A stretch of 64,000 nt of DNA from CAVQFC01 sp963794305 (GTDB lineage Bacteria; Acidobacteriota; Vicinamibacteria; Vicinamibacterales; CAVVIG01): NCBI GenBank assembly GCA_963794305.1, contig CAWCDQ010000046.1:54280-118279 (forward strand), read 5' to 3'. A program made the translations under genes and the position numbers. Below, piece after piece: positions 28,315 to 37,579 of the stretch. The first letter of the stretch is position 1, and every line of letters begins with the position of its first letter. The notes beneath the pieces were generated by a model. That model ran no database searches. It had not been told where the DNA came from and saw only the letters and a program-made list of their open reading frames with translations.

Positions 28315-29329
28315 CTACTGGTCGCAGCAGGGGCTGCGCCGGCTCGGAAGAATCACCCTGAACGGTCTCGGCCGCGAAAACACTTCGTTGGAGCGCGCGA
28401 ATCCGTCGAGAAACCAGTCCATCACGTGCATCTGGGTCGTGAAGCGCCGCAGCGCCTGCCGCTTGGCGCGCGTCTCCGCCGGCGTGAGCGCGAGCCGCAT
28501 CCAGCCCGACGCGCCGCCGCGAAGGCCCGGCGGCGGATCGAGACGCGGTCCGTCCTCTTCGAACGGCCACGTGTTGAAGTGCACGATGTAATTGATCACG
28601 TCGGTCGAGAATTCGGGGTGCACGCGCCTCACGTCGTTCAGCGAATCGGCGAGGAAGTACCAGGCCGCGCAGTGATCCGCGTGCTGGTCCTCTCTTCTTG
28701 GGACGGCAATCATCGTCGGCTTGAAGTCGCCGATGACGAGCGCGAGCTCCTGCGACAGATCCTCCCCGCGATACTGCGTGGCCGGTCTCAGTATTTCCGC
28801 TTTCGGGGGGCGATTGAGTCGCGTGTACGGCGAGCGATACGCGGCGCGGCGATCCGACCAGGTACTCGCGCGTCAGCCTGCAGAGACCGCCGTCGGGAAA
28901 GCCGAGGAAGGTCTGGAACGCGTCGGCGAGACCCAGCCGGACGAGCGCCGCACGCGCTTCACGCCGCCGCTGCTTGCCGTATCCGAGGTAGTCCTTCGCG
29001 GTCGGCGCTTCGACGTGATCCTCTTCCTTGACGCCCTCGGGGTATCCGTCGCCGTCGGTGAGATAGACGATGCGCACGGCGCCGCCGGTGGCTTTGACGC
29101 GCTGCATCAAACCGCCCGCGCCGAGGACCTCGTCGTCGGGATGCGGAGCGATGACGAGCAAACGTGTGGCGTTGGGGACGTCGAGCACTGCCGGCGGCGG
29201 TGGAGGCGCCGCCGGTTTCGCTGCGCGAGGTTTCTGCTGGCGCGGCGCCGAGGCGTGCATGTCGGGCGGCGACAACAGGGCTGCGACGGCCAGGGCGCCG
29301 GCGGCCATCGGGGCCCAAATACGATTCAT
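28315..29329 (-). CDS. Exported PIG-L/LmbE-family deacetylase (frameshifted)
   Basis: About 337 residues. A signal sequence (MAAGALAVAALLS) and a Pro/Ala linker precede the LmbE fold. Zinc ligands are in VIAPHPDDEVLGAGG and the His pair of DQHADHCAAW; the strand IVYLTDGDGYPEG follows the first motif as usual. PIG-L enzymes remove acetyl from N-acetylglucosaminyl conjugates or thiols. The frame changes once near 28860 (CRLTREYL to SPYTRLNRPPKAE). The TAG stop abuts the ATG of the acyltransferase gene, so the two form an operon. The start is ATG 29329. Confidence 0.85.
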
Positions 29330-29384
29330 GAACGTAGTGCTTGACCGACCGAATTGGTCGGAGATAATCTTGACAAGCTGAAAT

Positions 29385-29399
29385 TGAGACTCAGTCTCA
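29385..29399. promoter_or_regulatory. Fur-like operator upstream of a siderophore receptor
   Basis: A perfect 7-1-7 inverted repeat TGAGACT-C-AGTCTCA lies in an A/T-rich stretch that also contains TTGACA at 29370. The geometry and the AAT/ATT flanks match Fur-box organisation, and the downstream gene (29560) is a TonB-dependent siderophore receptor. The 160-base distance to the start leaves room for a leader. Confidence 0.5.
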
Positions 29400-29559
29400 T
29401 TTAAGCGATTAGCGCCCGCCGGATGCTGACACATCCGGCGGGATGCCGACCGACAGTCCGGAACAGACCGTTTATCACGCGCGCGTGGCGCGTGACCGCG
29501 TTCGGCCTCCTCATTCTACTGGAGCACGCGTCGAGCCACGCGCAGTCCTGGAGTTGCGC

Positions 29560-31886
29560 ATGCGTCAGTGGCTCGTCTTTCTGTCTCTGCTCCTGCTTGT
29601 TGGAACGCCTCTTCGCACCGCGGCACAGACCGCGGCGCCGTCACCCGTTTCGGGGCAGGTGACCGACCCGAGCGGTGCGCCGATCGCCGGCGCCTCCATC
29701 ACCGTCGCCTCGAACGGCCAACCGGTTGGCGCCCCGGCAGCGACCGATGCCCGCGGGGGATTTCAGCTGACGCTGCCGCCCGGAAAGTACAGCCTCACCG
29801 TGGCCGCCGACGGCTTTCGTGAGGTCACCAGGACCATCGGCGTGCCGGTGAGTGCGCCACACCAGTTGGACTTCGCCCTGGCGCTGGCTGGTGTGCGCGA
29901 GACCGTTGCCGTGACCGCCGCACCCACCGAGGCGGTGTCGATCATCAGAAGCGCGACCAAGACCCCGACGCCGCTGTTGAACGTGCCGCAATCGGTCGCG
30001 ATCGTGCCCGAGAAGCAAATCCAGGATCAGCTGATGATGAGCATGGGCGACGTGATGCGCTACGTCCCCGGAGTCCAGGTGCATCAGGGCGAAAACAATC
30101 GCGATCAGATCATCATGCGCGGCAACAGCTCGTCGGCCGACTTCTTCGTCGACGGCGTTCGCGACGACGTGCAGTACTACCGTGACCTCTACAACCTGAG
30201 CCGCGTGGAGGTGCTCAAAGGCCCCAACGCGTTGATGTTCGGCCGCGGCGGCGCCGGCGGCGTGGTCAACCGCGTCGGCAAGGAGGCCGTCTTCCAGCCT
30301 CTCTATGAGGCATCGCTGCAGGCCGGGATGTATGGCAACAAGCGCGCGACGACCGATCTCGATCATCCCCTCGGCGACGCCGCGGCGTTCCGGCTCAACG
30401 CCATGTTCGAGGATTCAGACAGCTTTCGAGACAGCGTCGGGCTGAAGCGATACGGCTTCACGCCGACGATCACGTTCGTCCCGACGAGTCGCACGAAGAT
30501 CGTCGCGAGCTATGAATATCTGAACGACACGCGCGTCGCCGATCGCGGCATCACGTCCTTTCAGGGAAAGCCGGTCGACGTCGACCCATCCACCTATTTC
30601 GGGAACCCGGCGGACAGTCACGTGGACGCCGTCGTGAACCTCGGATACGTGACCGTCGAACATCAGGCAGGCGCGTTGGTCGTCCGCAACCACACGTCGC
30701 TGGCCCGCTACGACCGCTCGTATCAGAACTACGTGCCCGGCGCCGTGACGGCCAACCAGACGCAGTTCGCGATGACGGCGTACAACAACGCCACCGATCG
30801 CACGAATCTCTTCAACCAGACCGATCTGACCTATGTCGCGGCGACCGGAGGGCTTCGTCACACGCTCCTCGTCGGGGCGGAGATCGGCCGCCAGCTGACC
30901 GACAATTTCCGCAACACCGGCTACTTCAACAACACCGCAACGTCGATCCTGGTGCCGCTCAGCGCGCCGATGATTACGACGCCGGTGACTTTCCGGCAGA
31001 GCGCCACGGACGCGGACAACCATCTCACCACCGGGCTGGGTGCCGCGTACGCGCAGGATCAGGTGGAGATCAACCCGCATCTGCAGATCGTCGGCGGCCT
31101 GCGCTTCGATCGTTTCGACCTGACGTATCACGACAACCGGTCGAATGCGACGCTCACGCGTCCGGACAACCTCGTCTCGCCGCGAGCCGGCGTGGTCGTG
31201 AAACCGATCGCGCCGCTCTCGATCTACGGCAGCTACAGCGTGTCCTATCTGCCCAGCTCCGGCGATCAGTTCTCGTCGCTCACGGTGATCACGCAGCAGC
31301 TCGAACCGGAGAGGTTCAACAACTACGAGGCCGGCGTGAAGTGGAACATGGTGCCGTCACTGACGATGACGACCGCGGTCTATCGGCTCGACCGGACGAA
31401 TACACGGTCGACCGATCCGAACGACCCGACGCGGATCATTCAGACCGGCAGCCAGCGCACCAACGGCTACGAGGTGTCGCTCAACGGCAACGTGACACCG
31501 GCCTGGGCGATTGCCGGCGGCTACGCCTATCAGAACGCCTACGTGACCAGCGCGACGGCGAGCGCCGCCGCGGGCGCGCAGGTCGGGCAGGTTCCGCACA
31601 ACACCGTGTCGCTCTGGAACAACTATCGCCTGCTCCGAAGCTGTCGGCCGGCGTCGGCCTGCTGTATCGATCGGACGCGTTCGTGGCGGTCGACAACACC
31701 GTCACGCTGCCGGGGTACACACGCGTCGATGCGGCCCTGTACTATTCGGTCACGGCGAAAACACGGCTGCAGCTCAACGTAGAGAACATGTTCGACGCGA
31801 AGTACTACCTCAACGCGGACAGCAACACGAACATCTCACCCGGATCCCCGGCGGCGGTGCGCGTCGCTCTGACTACGCGTTTCTAG
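29560..31886 (+). CDS. TonB-dependent siderophore receptor (frameshifted near 3' end)
   Basis: About 775 residues. The ATG at 29560 gives a signal peptide (MRQWLVFLSLLLLVGTP). A carboxypeptidase-regulatory-like beta sandwich follows (VSGQVTDPSGAPIAGASITV), then the plug (LNVPQSVAIVPEKQIQDQ, QIIMRGNSSSADFFVDGVRD, VEVLKGPNALMFGRGGAGG) and a 22-strand barrel ending in the aromatic residue of VALTTRF. LNVPQSV and VEVLKGP are typical of FhuE/CirA-like ferric-siderophore receptors (TIGR01783). The frame shifts at about 31632 (SLWNNYRL to KLSAGVGLLYRSD). The Fur-like box upstream fits iron regulation. No ExbB/TonB or siderophore genes are nearby. Confidence 0.88.
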
Positions 31887-31893
31887 AAGGCAA

Positions 31894-31972
31894 ATGGCGG
31901 ATGGCTAATGACGGATGGTAGATGGGCCGACGCATTTGCCATAGCCATCGGCCTTAGCCATCAGCCATGACG
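31894..31972. repeat. Inverted pair of degenerate heptamer arrays (ATGGCNN / GCCATNN)
   Basis: Left arm: five units (ATGGCGG, ATGGCTA, ATGACGG, ATGGTAG, ATGGGCC). Right arm: matching inverted units (GCCATAG, CCATCGG, CATCAGC, CATGACG). The two arms can pair around a short loop. The pair fills the space between the convergent receptor and DinB genes. A cleaner version occurs at 48092 and 49327. Confidence 0.7.
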
Positions 31973-31987
31973 TTCCGCGTCAACCAA

Positions 31988-32530
31988 CTACCGCGTCGGT
32001 GTGGACGAGGGCGGGACGATGCCCTTCATCCGCAGATACGTGATGATGTTGCCGTAGTGCTCGTTGTCGTGGGTGACGTTGAGCAGCATCACGCGGAACG
32101 GCGTGTCGCGCCGCGTCTCCGAAAACGACGTCACGGTCTTGGCCTCGTCTTTCATCGAGCCGTACGCCGCGTCGCAGTAGGCGTTGGAGTCGTTGATCGC
32201 CTTCACGAGCTCGGCCTTCCCGGTCGTCTTCTCGAAATCCACTTTCGCCATCGGGTTGGCCTCACCCTTCAGCGGGCTGCACAGCAGGTAGTGCTCGTTC
32301 GCCAGATGGCCGATCAGCTCGCCGAAGCTGCGGACTTCCGGCGTCGGCTTGAACCGTAGTGCTCGGCCGGCATCTTCTCGGCGGACGCGGCGACGAATCG
32401 CTTCACGGAGTTCCAGCTGCTTCGCACGGTGGCCGTATAGCCGGTGTCGGCGCCGCCGGTGCTTGCGCCGATCCCATCGCGCTGCGCCGAGGATCATCAT
32501 CATCGTCGTGGAGGCGATCGCGGTTTTCAT
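31988..32530 (-). CDS. DinB-family protein (frameshifted)
   Basis: About 180 residues. Four-helix DinB/YfiT-like fold with the three metal-binding histidines: one in IGHLANEHY and two in THDNEHYGN. KPTPEVRSFGELIGHL is the standard acidobacterial DinB opening. The central part (about 32355-32490) is readable only in another frame (TATVRSSWNSVKRFVAASAEK), so two compensating indels are needed. The N terminus MKTAIASTTMMMILGAA may be a signal sequence, which would make it an exported variant. Members are thiol-dependent metalloenzymes or of unknown function. Confidence 0.78.
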   Translation of the reverse strand: MKTAIASTTMMMILGAARWDRRKHRRRRHRLYGHRAKQLELREAIRRRVRREDAGRALRFKPTPEVRSFGELIGHLANEHYLLCSPLKGEANPMAKVDFEKTTGKAELVKAINDSNAYCDAAYGSMKDEAKTVTSFSETRRDTPFRVMLLNVTHDNEHYGNIITYLRMKGIVPPSSTPTR

Positions 32531-32604
32531 GGGAAGCGATTGTACACGGGCCGATCAACCCTGCGTCGCCCGCTCCCGTCTAATCACCATTCCCGGAGGG
32601 AGCC

Positions 32605-35049
32605 ATGGACGCCATTCTGCAGGATCTTCGCTATGCCGCCCGCTCGCTGCGCCGCCAGCCGGCGTTTGCGCTGCTGGCGATCGGCACGCTGGCGCTCGGC
32701 ATCGGCGCCAACGCCGCGATTTTCAGCGTCGTGAATGCGGTCCTTCTCCGGCCGCTGGCGTATTCGCATCCGGAGCGGATCGTGGCCGTCAACAACCTGT
32801 GGCGCAAGAGCGGCGTGAGCGCGACCGTGTCGGCTCCAGACTTCCACGACTGGCACGACACCACGTCCTCGTTCGATGCGATGGCGTACTACAGCGGCGG
32901 CGAGACCAGCGTCTCGACGGAAGGCGTGGCCGACTACGGTGCGGCGATTCGGGTCACCCCTGGCTTCTTTCGCGTGTTCGGCGTCGGCGCCGAAGTGGGA
33001 CGTGTGCTCGAGCCGCCGGACGAGGTCGTCGGCAGCCCGTTAACCGCAGTCATCGGCCACGATTTCTGGCTGCGGCGCTTCGGCGGCCGGCCGGACGCGC
33101 TGGGCGCGACCGTGAGCTTCTCGGCGCGCACGTTCACGATCGTCGGCGTGATGCCGCCGGACTTCCATTTTCCGGCGCGCAGCGAGATCTGGTATCCCGG
33201 CTGGGTGCAGCCCGAGACCACCTCGCGCGGCGCGCACAACTACCGCGTCGTGGCGCGGCTGAAGGAAGGGAGTCGGCCTCGATCGGGCGCAGGCCGAGAT
33301 GACGGCGGTGGCCGCCCGGCTCGAACAGGCGTACCCGGTCTCCAACGACGGCAAGGGCGCGATCGTCGTGCCGCTGCAGGAGCAGCTGGTCGGCGCCACG
33401 CGGCCGACGCTGAACCTGCTGGCCGGCGCCGTCGCGCTGGTGCTGCTGATCGCGTGCGCCAACGTGGCGAACCTTCTGCTCGCGCGCGCGAGCGCGAGGA
33501 CGAGCGAGCTGGGCGTGCGCGCCGCGCTCGGCGCGAGCCGCCGGCGGCTCGTCTCGCAGCTGGTCACCGAGAGCGCGCTGCTGGCGCTCGCCGCGGGCCT
33601 GCTGGGGCTGGTGTTCGCGCGATGGATCGTCGCCGCGCTCATCGCGGCCGCGCCGGCGGGACTGCCGCGGCTGGGCGAAGTTGGCGATCGACGCCCGCGT
33701 GCTCGTGTTTGCGCTCGCGGTCTCGGTCGTCTCCAGCTTCCTGTTCGGCGTCGCGCCCGCGCTGCAGGCGACGCGGATCGACCTCAACAGCTCGCTCCGC
33801 CAGGGCGGCCGCGCCGGCGCGCTGGCCGGCGGCGGCTCCCGTCTCCGCGCCGGGCTGGTGGTGGCGGAGGTGGCGCTCGCGGTCGCGCTGGTGATTGGCG
33901 CGTCGCTCCTGATCCGCAGCTTCATCGCGCTGGGCCGCGTGACGCTCGGCTTCAGCAGCGATCACTTGCTGGTGTTGCAGACCAGCGTCCCCACGCAGAT
34001 CGATCTGCGCAACATCGCCGGCGCGCAGCGGGCCACCGCGTTTTACAACAACGCCTTGCCGCGCCTGGCGGCGGTGGGCGGCGTCACCTCGGTCGCCGGC
34101 ATTCGCGGGCTGCCTGAAGCGCGCAGCCGCTTCGGCCACGAGTCGAGCGGCGGCTACTGGCTCGAAGGCGGGCTGAATCCCGACACCGTCGGCGTCCGCC
34201 TGCCGCAGGCCGCCTTCACGGTGGCAACGCCCAACTACTTCAAGACGATGGAGATCCCGATCCGGCGGGGGCGGGATTTTTCGGCGCACGATCAACTCGA
34301 TGCGCCGTTTGTCGCCATCGTCAACGACGCGCTGGTGCGCCAGGCGTTCGGCGACGCCGACCCGATCGGCCGCAGCATCGCCTGCGGCCTCGACACCCCG
34401 AAGTTCATGACCATCGTCGGCGTGGTCGGCGACGTGCGATCGAACGACCCGTCGCGGCCGCCCGCGCCGGAAATCTACATGCCGTTCGAGCAGCATCCGC
34501 TGACCGCGACGTCGCTGGCCATCGTCGCGCGAACCGCGGGCGATCCCATGGCTACGGCGAACGCGTTCCGCGAGATCATCCGCGCCATCAACGGCGACGT
34601 GCCCGTTCGCGCCAGCACGATGAACGACGCGCTGTCGATCTCGGTGGCGACTCCCCGGTTCAGGACGCTGCTGATTGGCGTGTTCGCGGCGCTGGCGCTG
34701 GTCCTGGCCATCGCCGGCGTCTACGGCGTGATGGCGTACGCGGTCAGCCGCCGGACCGCGGAAATCGGCGTGCGCATGGCGATGGGTGCCGCGTCAGGCG
34801 ACATCCTCCGGCTGGTGATGGGGCAGGGGCTGCGGCTCGCCGTCGCGGGAGTCGCGCTCGGGTGTGGCGCTGGCCTATGGTCTGGCGCTCAACTGCTGCG
34901 CGGGATGCTGTTCGCGGTCGCGCCGGCCGATCCGGTGGTCTTTCTCGCCGTCCCGCTCGCGCTGGCTGGCGACCGCCGCGGCCGCCACTGCCATTCCCGC
35001 GCTCAGGGCCTCCCGGGTCGACCCGATGGCCGCCCTTCGAGCGGACTGA
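32605..35049 (+). CDS. ADOP-type MacB/FtsX permease (frameshifted)
   Basis: About 812 residues, second ADOP copy in the window. GGAGGG precedes the ATG at 32605. Start MDAILQDLRYAARSLRRQP, then ALGIGANAAIFSVVNAVLLRPL, LLIACANVANLLLARASAR, second core EARSRFGHESSGGYW, VYGVMAYAVSRRTAEIGVRMA and the end ALRASRVDPMAALRAD. Frame changes are required near 33280, 33675, 34865 and 34970, each with family sequence resuming at once. It is more damaged than the intact copy at 16513. It is followed closely by the peroxiredoxin gene, with an independent ribosome binding site. Confidence 0.85.
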
Positions 35050-35096
35050 GACTCTGAAATCTGGCATCCATGTATCTTGAGCTGAGGAGGCTATTG

Positions 35097-35658
35097 ATGA
35101 GGAAAGCGTTAAGGCTGCTGCCGCTCGCGCTCGTTGCGTGCGGTTTGCTCGCCACTCCGGCCGTTGCCCAGACCCCGAGCCCTGAGCTCAAAGCTGGCGA
35201 CGCGGCTCCGGACTTCACGCTTCCGGCAACCGACGGCAAGACCTACAGCCTGAAGGATCTCGAAGGGGCACTGGGTCGTGCTGGGATGGTTCCCGAAAGC
35301 GTTCACCGCTGGTTGAACGGCCGAATGCAACTCGCTCCGTGAGAGCGGGGGACTGATTCGCGCGTTCGACACTGCGTACTTCATGATCAGCGTCGACACG
35401 CTCGAGGACAACAAGGCGTTCGCGTTGAAAGAGCATGCGGACTTCCCGATGCTCGCGAACCCGGACAAGAAGGTCGCGTTCGCCTATCAGGTGATTTCGC
35501 CCGACACGCCGCCCGAGCGCCAGTTCGCCAAGCGCTGGACGTACTACATCGATCCCACCGGCAAGATTGCGTTCATCGACAAGGCCGTGAAGCCCGCGAC
35601 GTCCGGACAGGACATCGTCGCGAAGCTCGGTGAGCTGAACGTACCCAAGCGGAAGTAG
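35097..35658 (+). CDS. Peroxiredoxin-like exported protein with in-frame TGA at the catalytic position (candidate selenoprotein)
   Basis: About 186 residues. GAGGAGG lies 6 bases before ATG 35097. The N terminus is a signal peptide (MRKALRLLPLALVACGLLA) that may carry a lipobox (LVAC). Thioredoxin-fold motifs follow: LKAGDAAPDFTLPATDGKTY and HWVVLGWFPKAFTAG-U-TAEC, where U is a TGA at 35314-35316, about residue 73. The continuation is MISVDTLEDNKAFALKEHA and RRWTYYID-type sequence. TGA replaces the peroxidatic cysteine, with a second Cys four residues on. One extra G near 35266 shifts the frame upstream, but the frame is open on both sides of the TGA. A SECIS-like hairpin follows. If TGA were a true stop, the conserved 114 C-terminal codons would be wasted. 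A TGC/TGA base error is the alternative. Confidence 0.75.
35331..35349 (+). promoter_or_regulatory. SECIS-like hairpin downstream of the TGA codon
   Basis: CTCGCTC pairs with GAGCGGG (35331-35337 with 35343-35349, one T-G wobble) to give a 7-bp stem capped by the 5-base loop CGTGA. The loop starts 21 bases after the TGA and has a G in its first two positions, which fits the published spacing and loop rule for bacterial SECIS elements. The hairpin is inside the coding sequence, as expected for bacteria. Confidence 0.5.
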
Positions 35659-35666
35659 AGACCCAG

Positions 35667-35698
35667 GCAGGCCGGGTCCAGATCACGATCCGGCCTGC
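35667..35698 (+). terminator. Hairpin after the peroxiredoxin gene
   Basis: A 9-bp inverted repeat GCAGGCCGG / CCGGCCTGC with a 14-base loop, 9 bases after the stop. No T-tract follows (AGCCCCCC), so it may act as a Rho-dependent or mRNA-stabilising structure. Confidence 0.5.
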
Positions 35699-35759
35699 AG
35701 CCCCCCGATTTCAACCGACTCCCTCCATCGGGCAGCGATTTTGCTTTTTGCTAGTGCTT

Positions 35760-36050
35760 ATGCCCGAAAGGCAGGAGTTCGGTGCAGTGATTTGTGCGCC
35801 GAGGCAGGAATATTTGACCGAAAACCATACACCTGAGTTCGCGCTCAGGATTCGGGTGAAGGCACTGCCCGCGCCCGGCGAGTTCGACGAGTTCGACCTC
35901 CGGCACTTCCGGGTTGGGGGCGTCTTCCTCGTCCCGGCACGGCTGGGGTGGATGCTCATCATCTCCGGCTGCGCGGAAATGGTCGACGACCCTCCCGCGC
36001 GCGCCGAAGCCGCCGACTTCAACCGTTCGAAGGGGCCGAAGCGAAACTAG
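35760..36050 (+). CDS. Hypothetical small protein
   Basis: 96 residues from ATG 35760 (a TTG at 35748 is possible). No signal peptide. The sequence EFALRIRVKALPAPGEFDEF, RHFRVGGVFLVPARLGWMLII and PARAEAADF looks like genuine globular protein with a beta hairpin pattern, but I recognise no family. It ends 12 bases before the convergent glpK stop. The base before it is T-rich (CTTTTTGCTAG), so a promoter could lie at 35735-35755. Confidence 0.45.
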   Translation: MPERQEFGAVICAPRQEYLTENHTPEFALRIRVKALPAPGEFDEFDLRHFRVGGVFLVPARLGWMLIISGCAEMVDDPPARAEAADFNRSKGPKRN

Positions 36051-36061
36051 GCCAGGGCAAC

Positions 36062-37555
36062 CTAACCGGGCTTCTCCCAGCCCTTCGACCGTCCGAGTGC
36101 CTCGTTCCACCGCTCGCGCAGCGCCGCCGCTGCGGTGCGCGGCATCGCCGGCTCGAATCGCCGATCCACCTTCCACTGGCCGCTCACATCGTCGATCGAT
36201 TTCCAGTAGCCGACTGCGATCCCGGCGAGGTACGCCGCGCCGAGCGCCGTGGTCTCCGTGACCGCGGGCCGCACGACGGGCACTCCGAGCAGATCCGCCT
36301 GGAACTGCATCAGCATGTTGTTGGTCGCCGCGCCGCCGTCCACGCGCAGCTCGGTGAGAGGAATGCCGGCATCGACCGACATCGCGTCGAGCAAGTCCGC
36401 GACCTGATACGCGATGCTCTCGAGCGCGGCGCGCGCGATGTGTCCCGATGACGTGCCGCGCGTGATTCCGACGAGCGTGCCGCGCGCGTACGGATCCCAA
36501 TGCGGCGCGCCGAGGCCGGCGAATGCCGGCACCAGGTACACGCCGCCGTTGTCGTTCACCTTCGACGCGAGCGCTTCGATCTCGGACGCCGTGCGAATGA
36601 GGCCGAGGCCGTCGCGGATCCATTGGACGACGGCGCCGCCGATGAAGACGCTGCCTTCGAGCGCGTACTCGGTGCGCCCGCCAATCTGCCACGCGACCGT
36701 CGTCACGAGCTGCTGTGTCGATCGCTTCGGCGCCGTGCCGATGTTCTGCAGGAGGAAGCATCCCGTCCCGTAGGTGTTTTTCGACATGCCTGGCTTGCGG
36801 CACATCTGTCCGAACAGTGCCGCCTGCTGGTCGCCCGCGATGCCGGCAATCGGCACGCTCTCGATGCCGACCGACTCCGAGACAGTGCCGTAGGTCTCGC
36901 TCGACGATCTGACCTCGGGAAGCAGGCTCGATGGAATGCCGAACAGCCGCAGCAGCTCGTCGTCCCACTGCAGCGTGTGGATGTTGAACAGCATCGTCCG
37001 CGACGCGTTGCTGACGTCGGTGATGTGGCGCGCGCGCCCGGTGAGCTTCCATACGAGCCAGGAGTCGATCGTGCCGAAGGCCAGCTTGCCGGCGTCGGCG
37101 CGTGCCTGCGCTCCCGGCACGTTGTCGAGAATCCATCGAATCTTGCTGGCGGAAAAGTAGGCGTCGATGAGAAGGCCGGTCCTGGCCTGAATCGTCTCGC
37201 CGGCGCCCTGCGACTTCAGGCGCTGGCAGTAGTCGGCCGTGCGGCGGTCCTGCCAGACGATCGCGTTGTAGACCGGCTCTCCCGTCTCGCGATCCCAGAC
37301 GATGGTGGTTTCGCGCTGGTTGGTGATGCCGATGGCCGCGACGTCGTTCGATCGAACCTGCGCGCGTCCCAGCGCTTCGACCGCCACCCCGATCTGTGAC
37401 GCCCAGATTTCGCCCGGGTCGTGCTCGACCCAGCCCGTCGCCGGAAAAATCTGGGTGAATTCCTTCTGCGCGACGGCGCGGATGGCGCCGTCGTGATCGA
37501 ACACGATGGCGCGCGAGCTGGTCGTGCCCTGATCGAGCGCGAGGATATATGGCAT
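36062..37555 (-). CDS. glpK: Glycerol kinase
   Basis: 497 residues, intact. It phosphorylates glycerol to sn-glycerol 3-phosphate with ATP in the cytoplasm. FGGY-kinase motifs: LALDQGTTSSRAI at the N terminus, ITNQRETTIVWDRETG, NAIVWQDRRT, GTIDSWLVWKLTG, YGTGCFLLQNIG and the closing RVDGGAATNNMLMQFQADLL. The length is standard. It is divergent from glpF across only 24 bases, so uptake and phosphorylation are expressed from one shared region. No GlpR or GlpD is visible in the window. Confidence 0.96.
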   Translation of the reverse strand: MPYILALDQGTTSSRAIVFDHDGAIRAVAQKEFTQIFPATGWVEHDPGEIWASQIGVAVEALGRAQVRSNDVAAIGITNQRETTIVWDRETGEPVYNAIVWQDRRTADYCQRLKSQGAGETIQARTGLLIDAYFSASKIRWILDNVPGAQARADAGKLAFGTIDSWLVWKLTGRARHITDVSNASRTMLFNIHTLQWDDELLRLFGIPSSLLPEVRSSSETYGTVSESVGIESVPIAGIAGDQQAALFGQMCRKPGMSKNTYGTGCFLLQNIGTAPKRSTQQLVTTVAWQIGGRTEYALEGSVFIGGAVVQWIRDGLGLIRTASEIEALASKVNDNGGVYLVPAFAGLGAPHWDPYARGTLVGITRGTSSGHIARAALESIAYQVADLLDAMSVDAGIPLTELRVDGGAATNNMLMQFQADLLGVPVVRPAVTETTALGAAYLAGIAVGYWKSIDDVSGQWKVDRRFEPAMPRTAAAALRERWNEALGRSKGWEKPG

Positions 37556-37563
37556 GGCCGCTC

Positions 37564-37573
37564 ACTATACAAT
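37564..37573. promoter_or_regulatory. Overlapping divergent -10 elements of glpK and glpF
   Basis: The plus strand reads TATACA at 37566-37571 and the minus strand reads TATAGT at 37569-37564. Each ends 8 bases before the start codon of its gene, so both transcripts would be leaderless or nearly so. Neither start has a visible Shine-Dalgarno sequence. Confidence 0.35.
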
Positions 37574-37579
37574 GCGCCC

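Noticed and set aside
36500..37399. Long plus-strand open frames opposite glpK, DAHP synthase, ADOP and other genes
   Set aside because: They are antisense shadows caused by high GC at third positions; none shows family motifs, while the opposite strand has complete conserved proteins.
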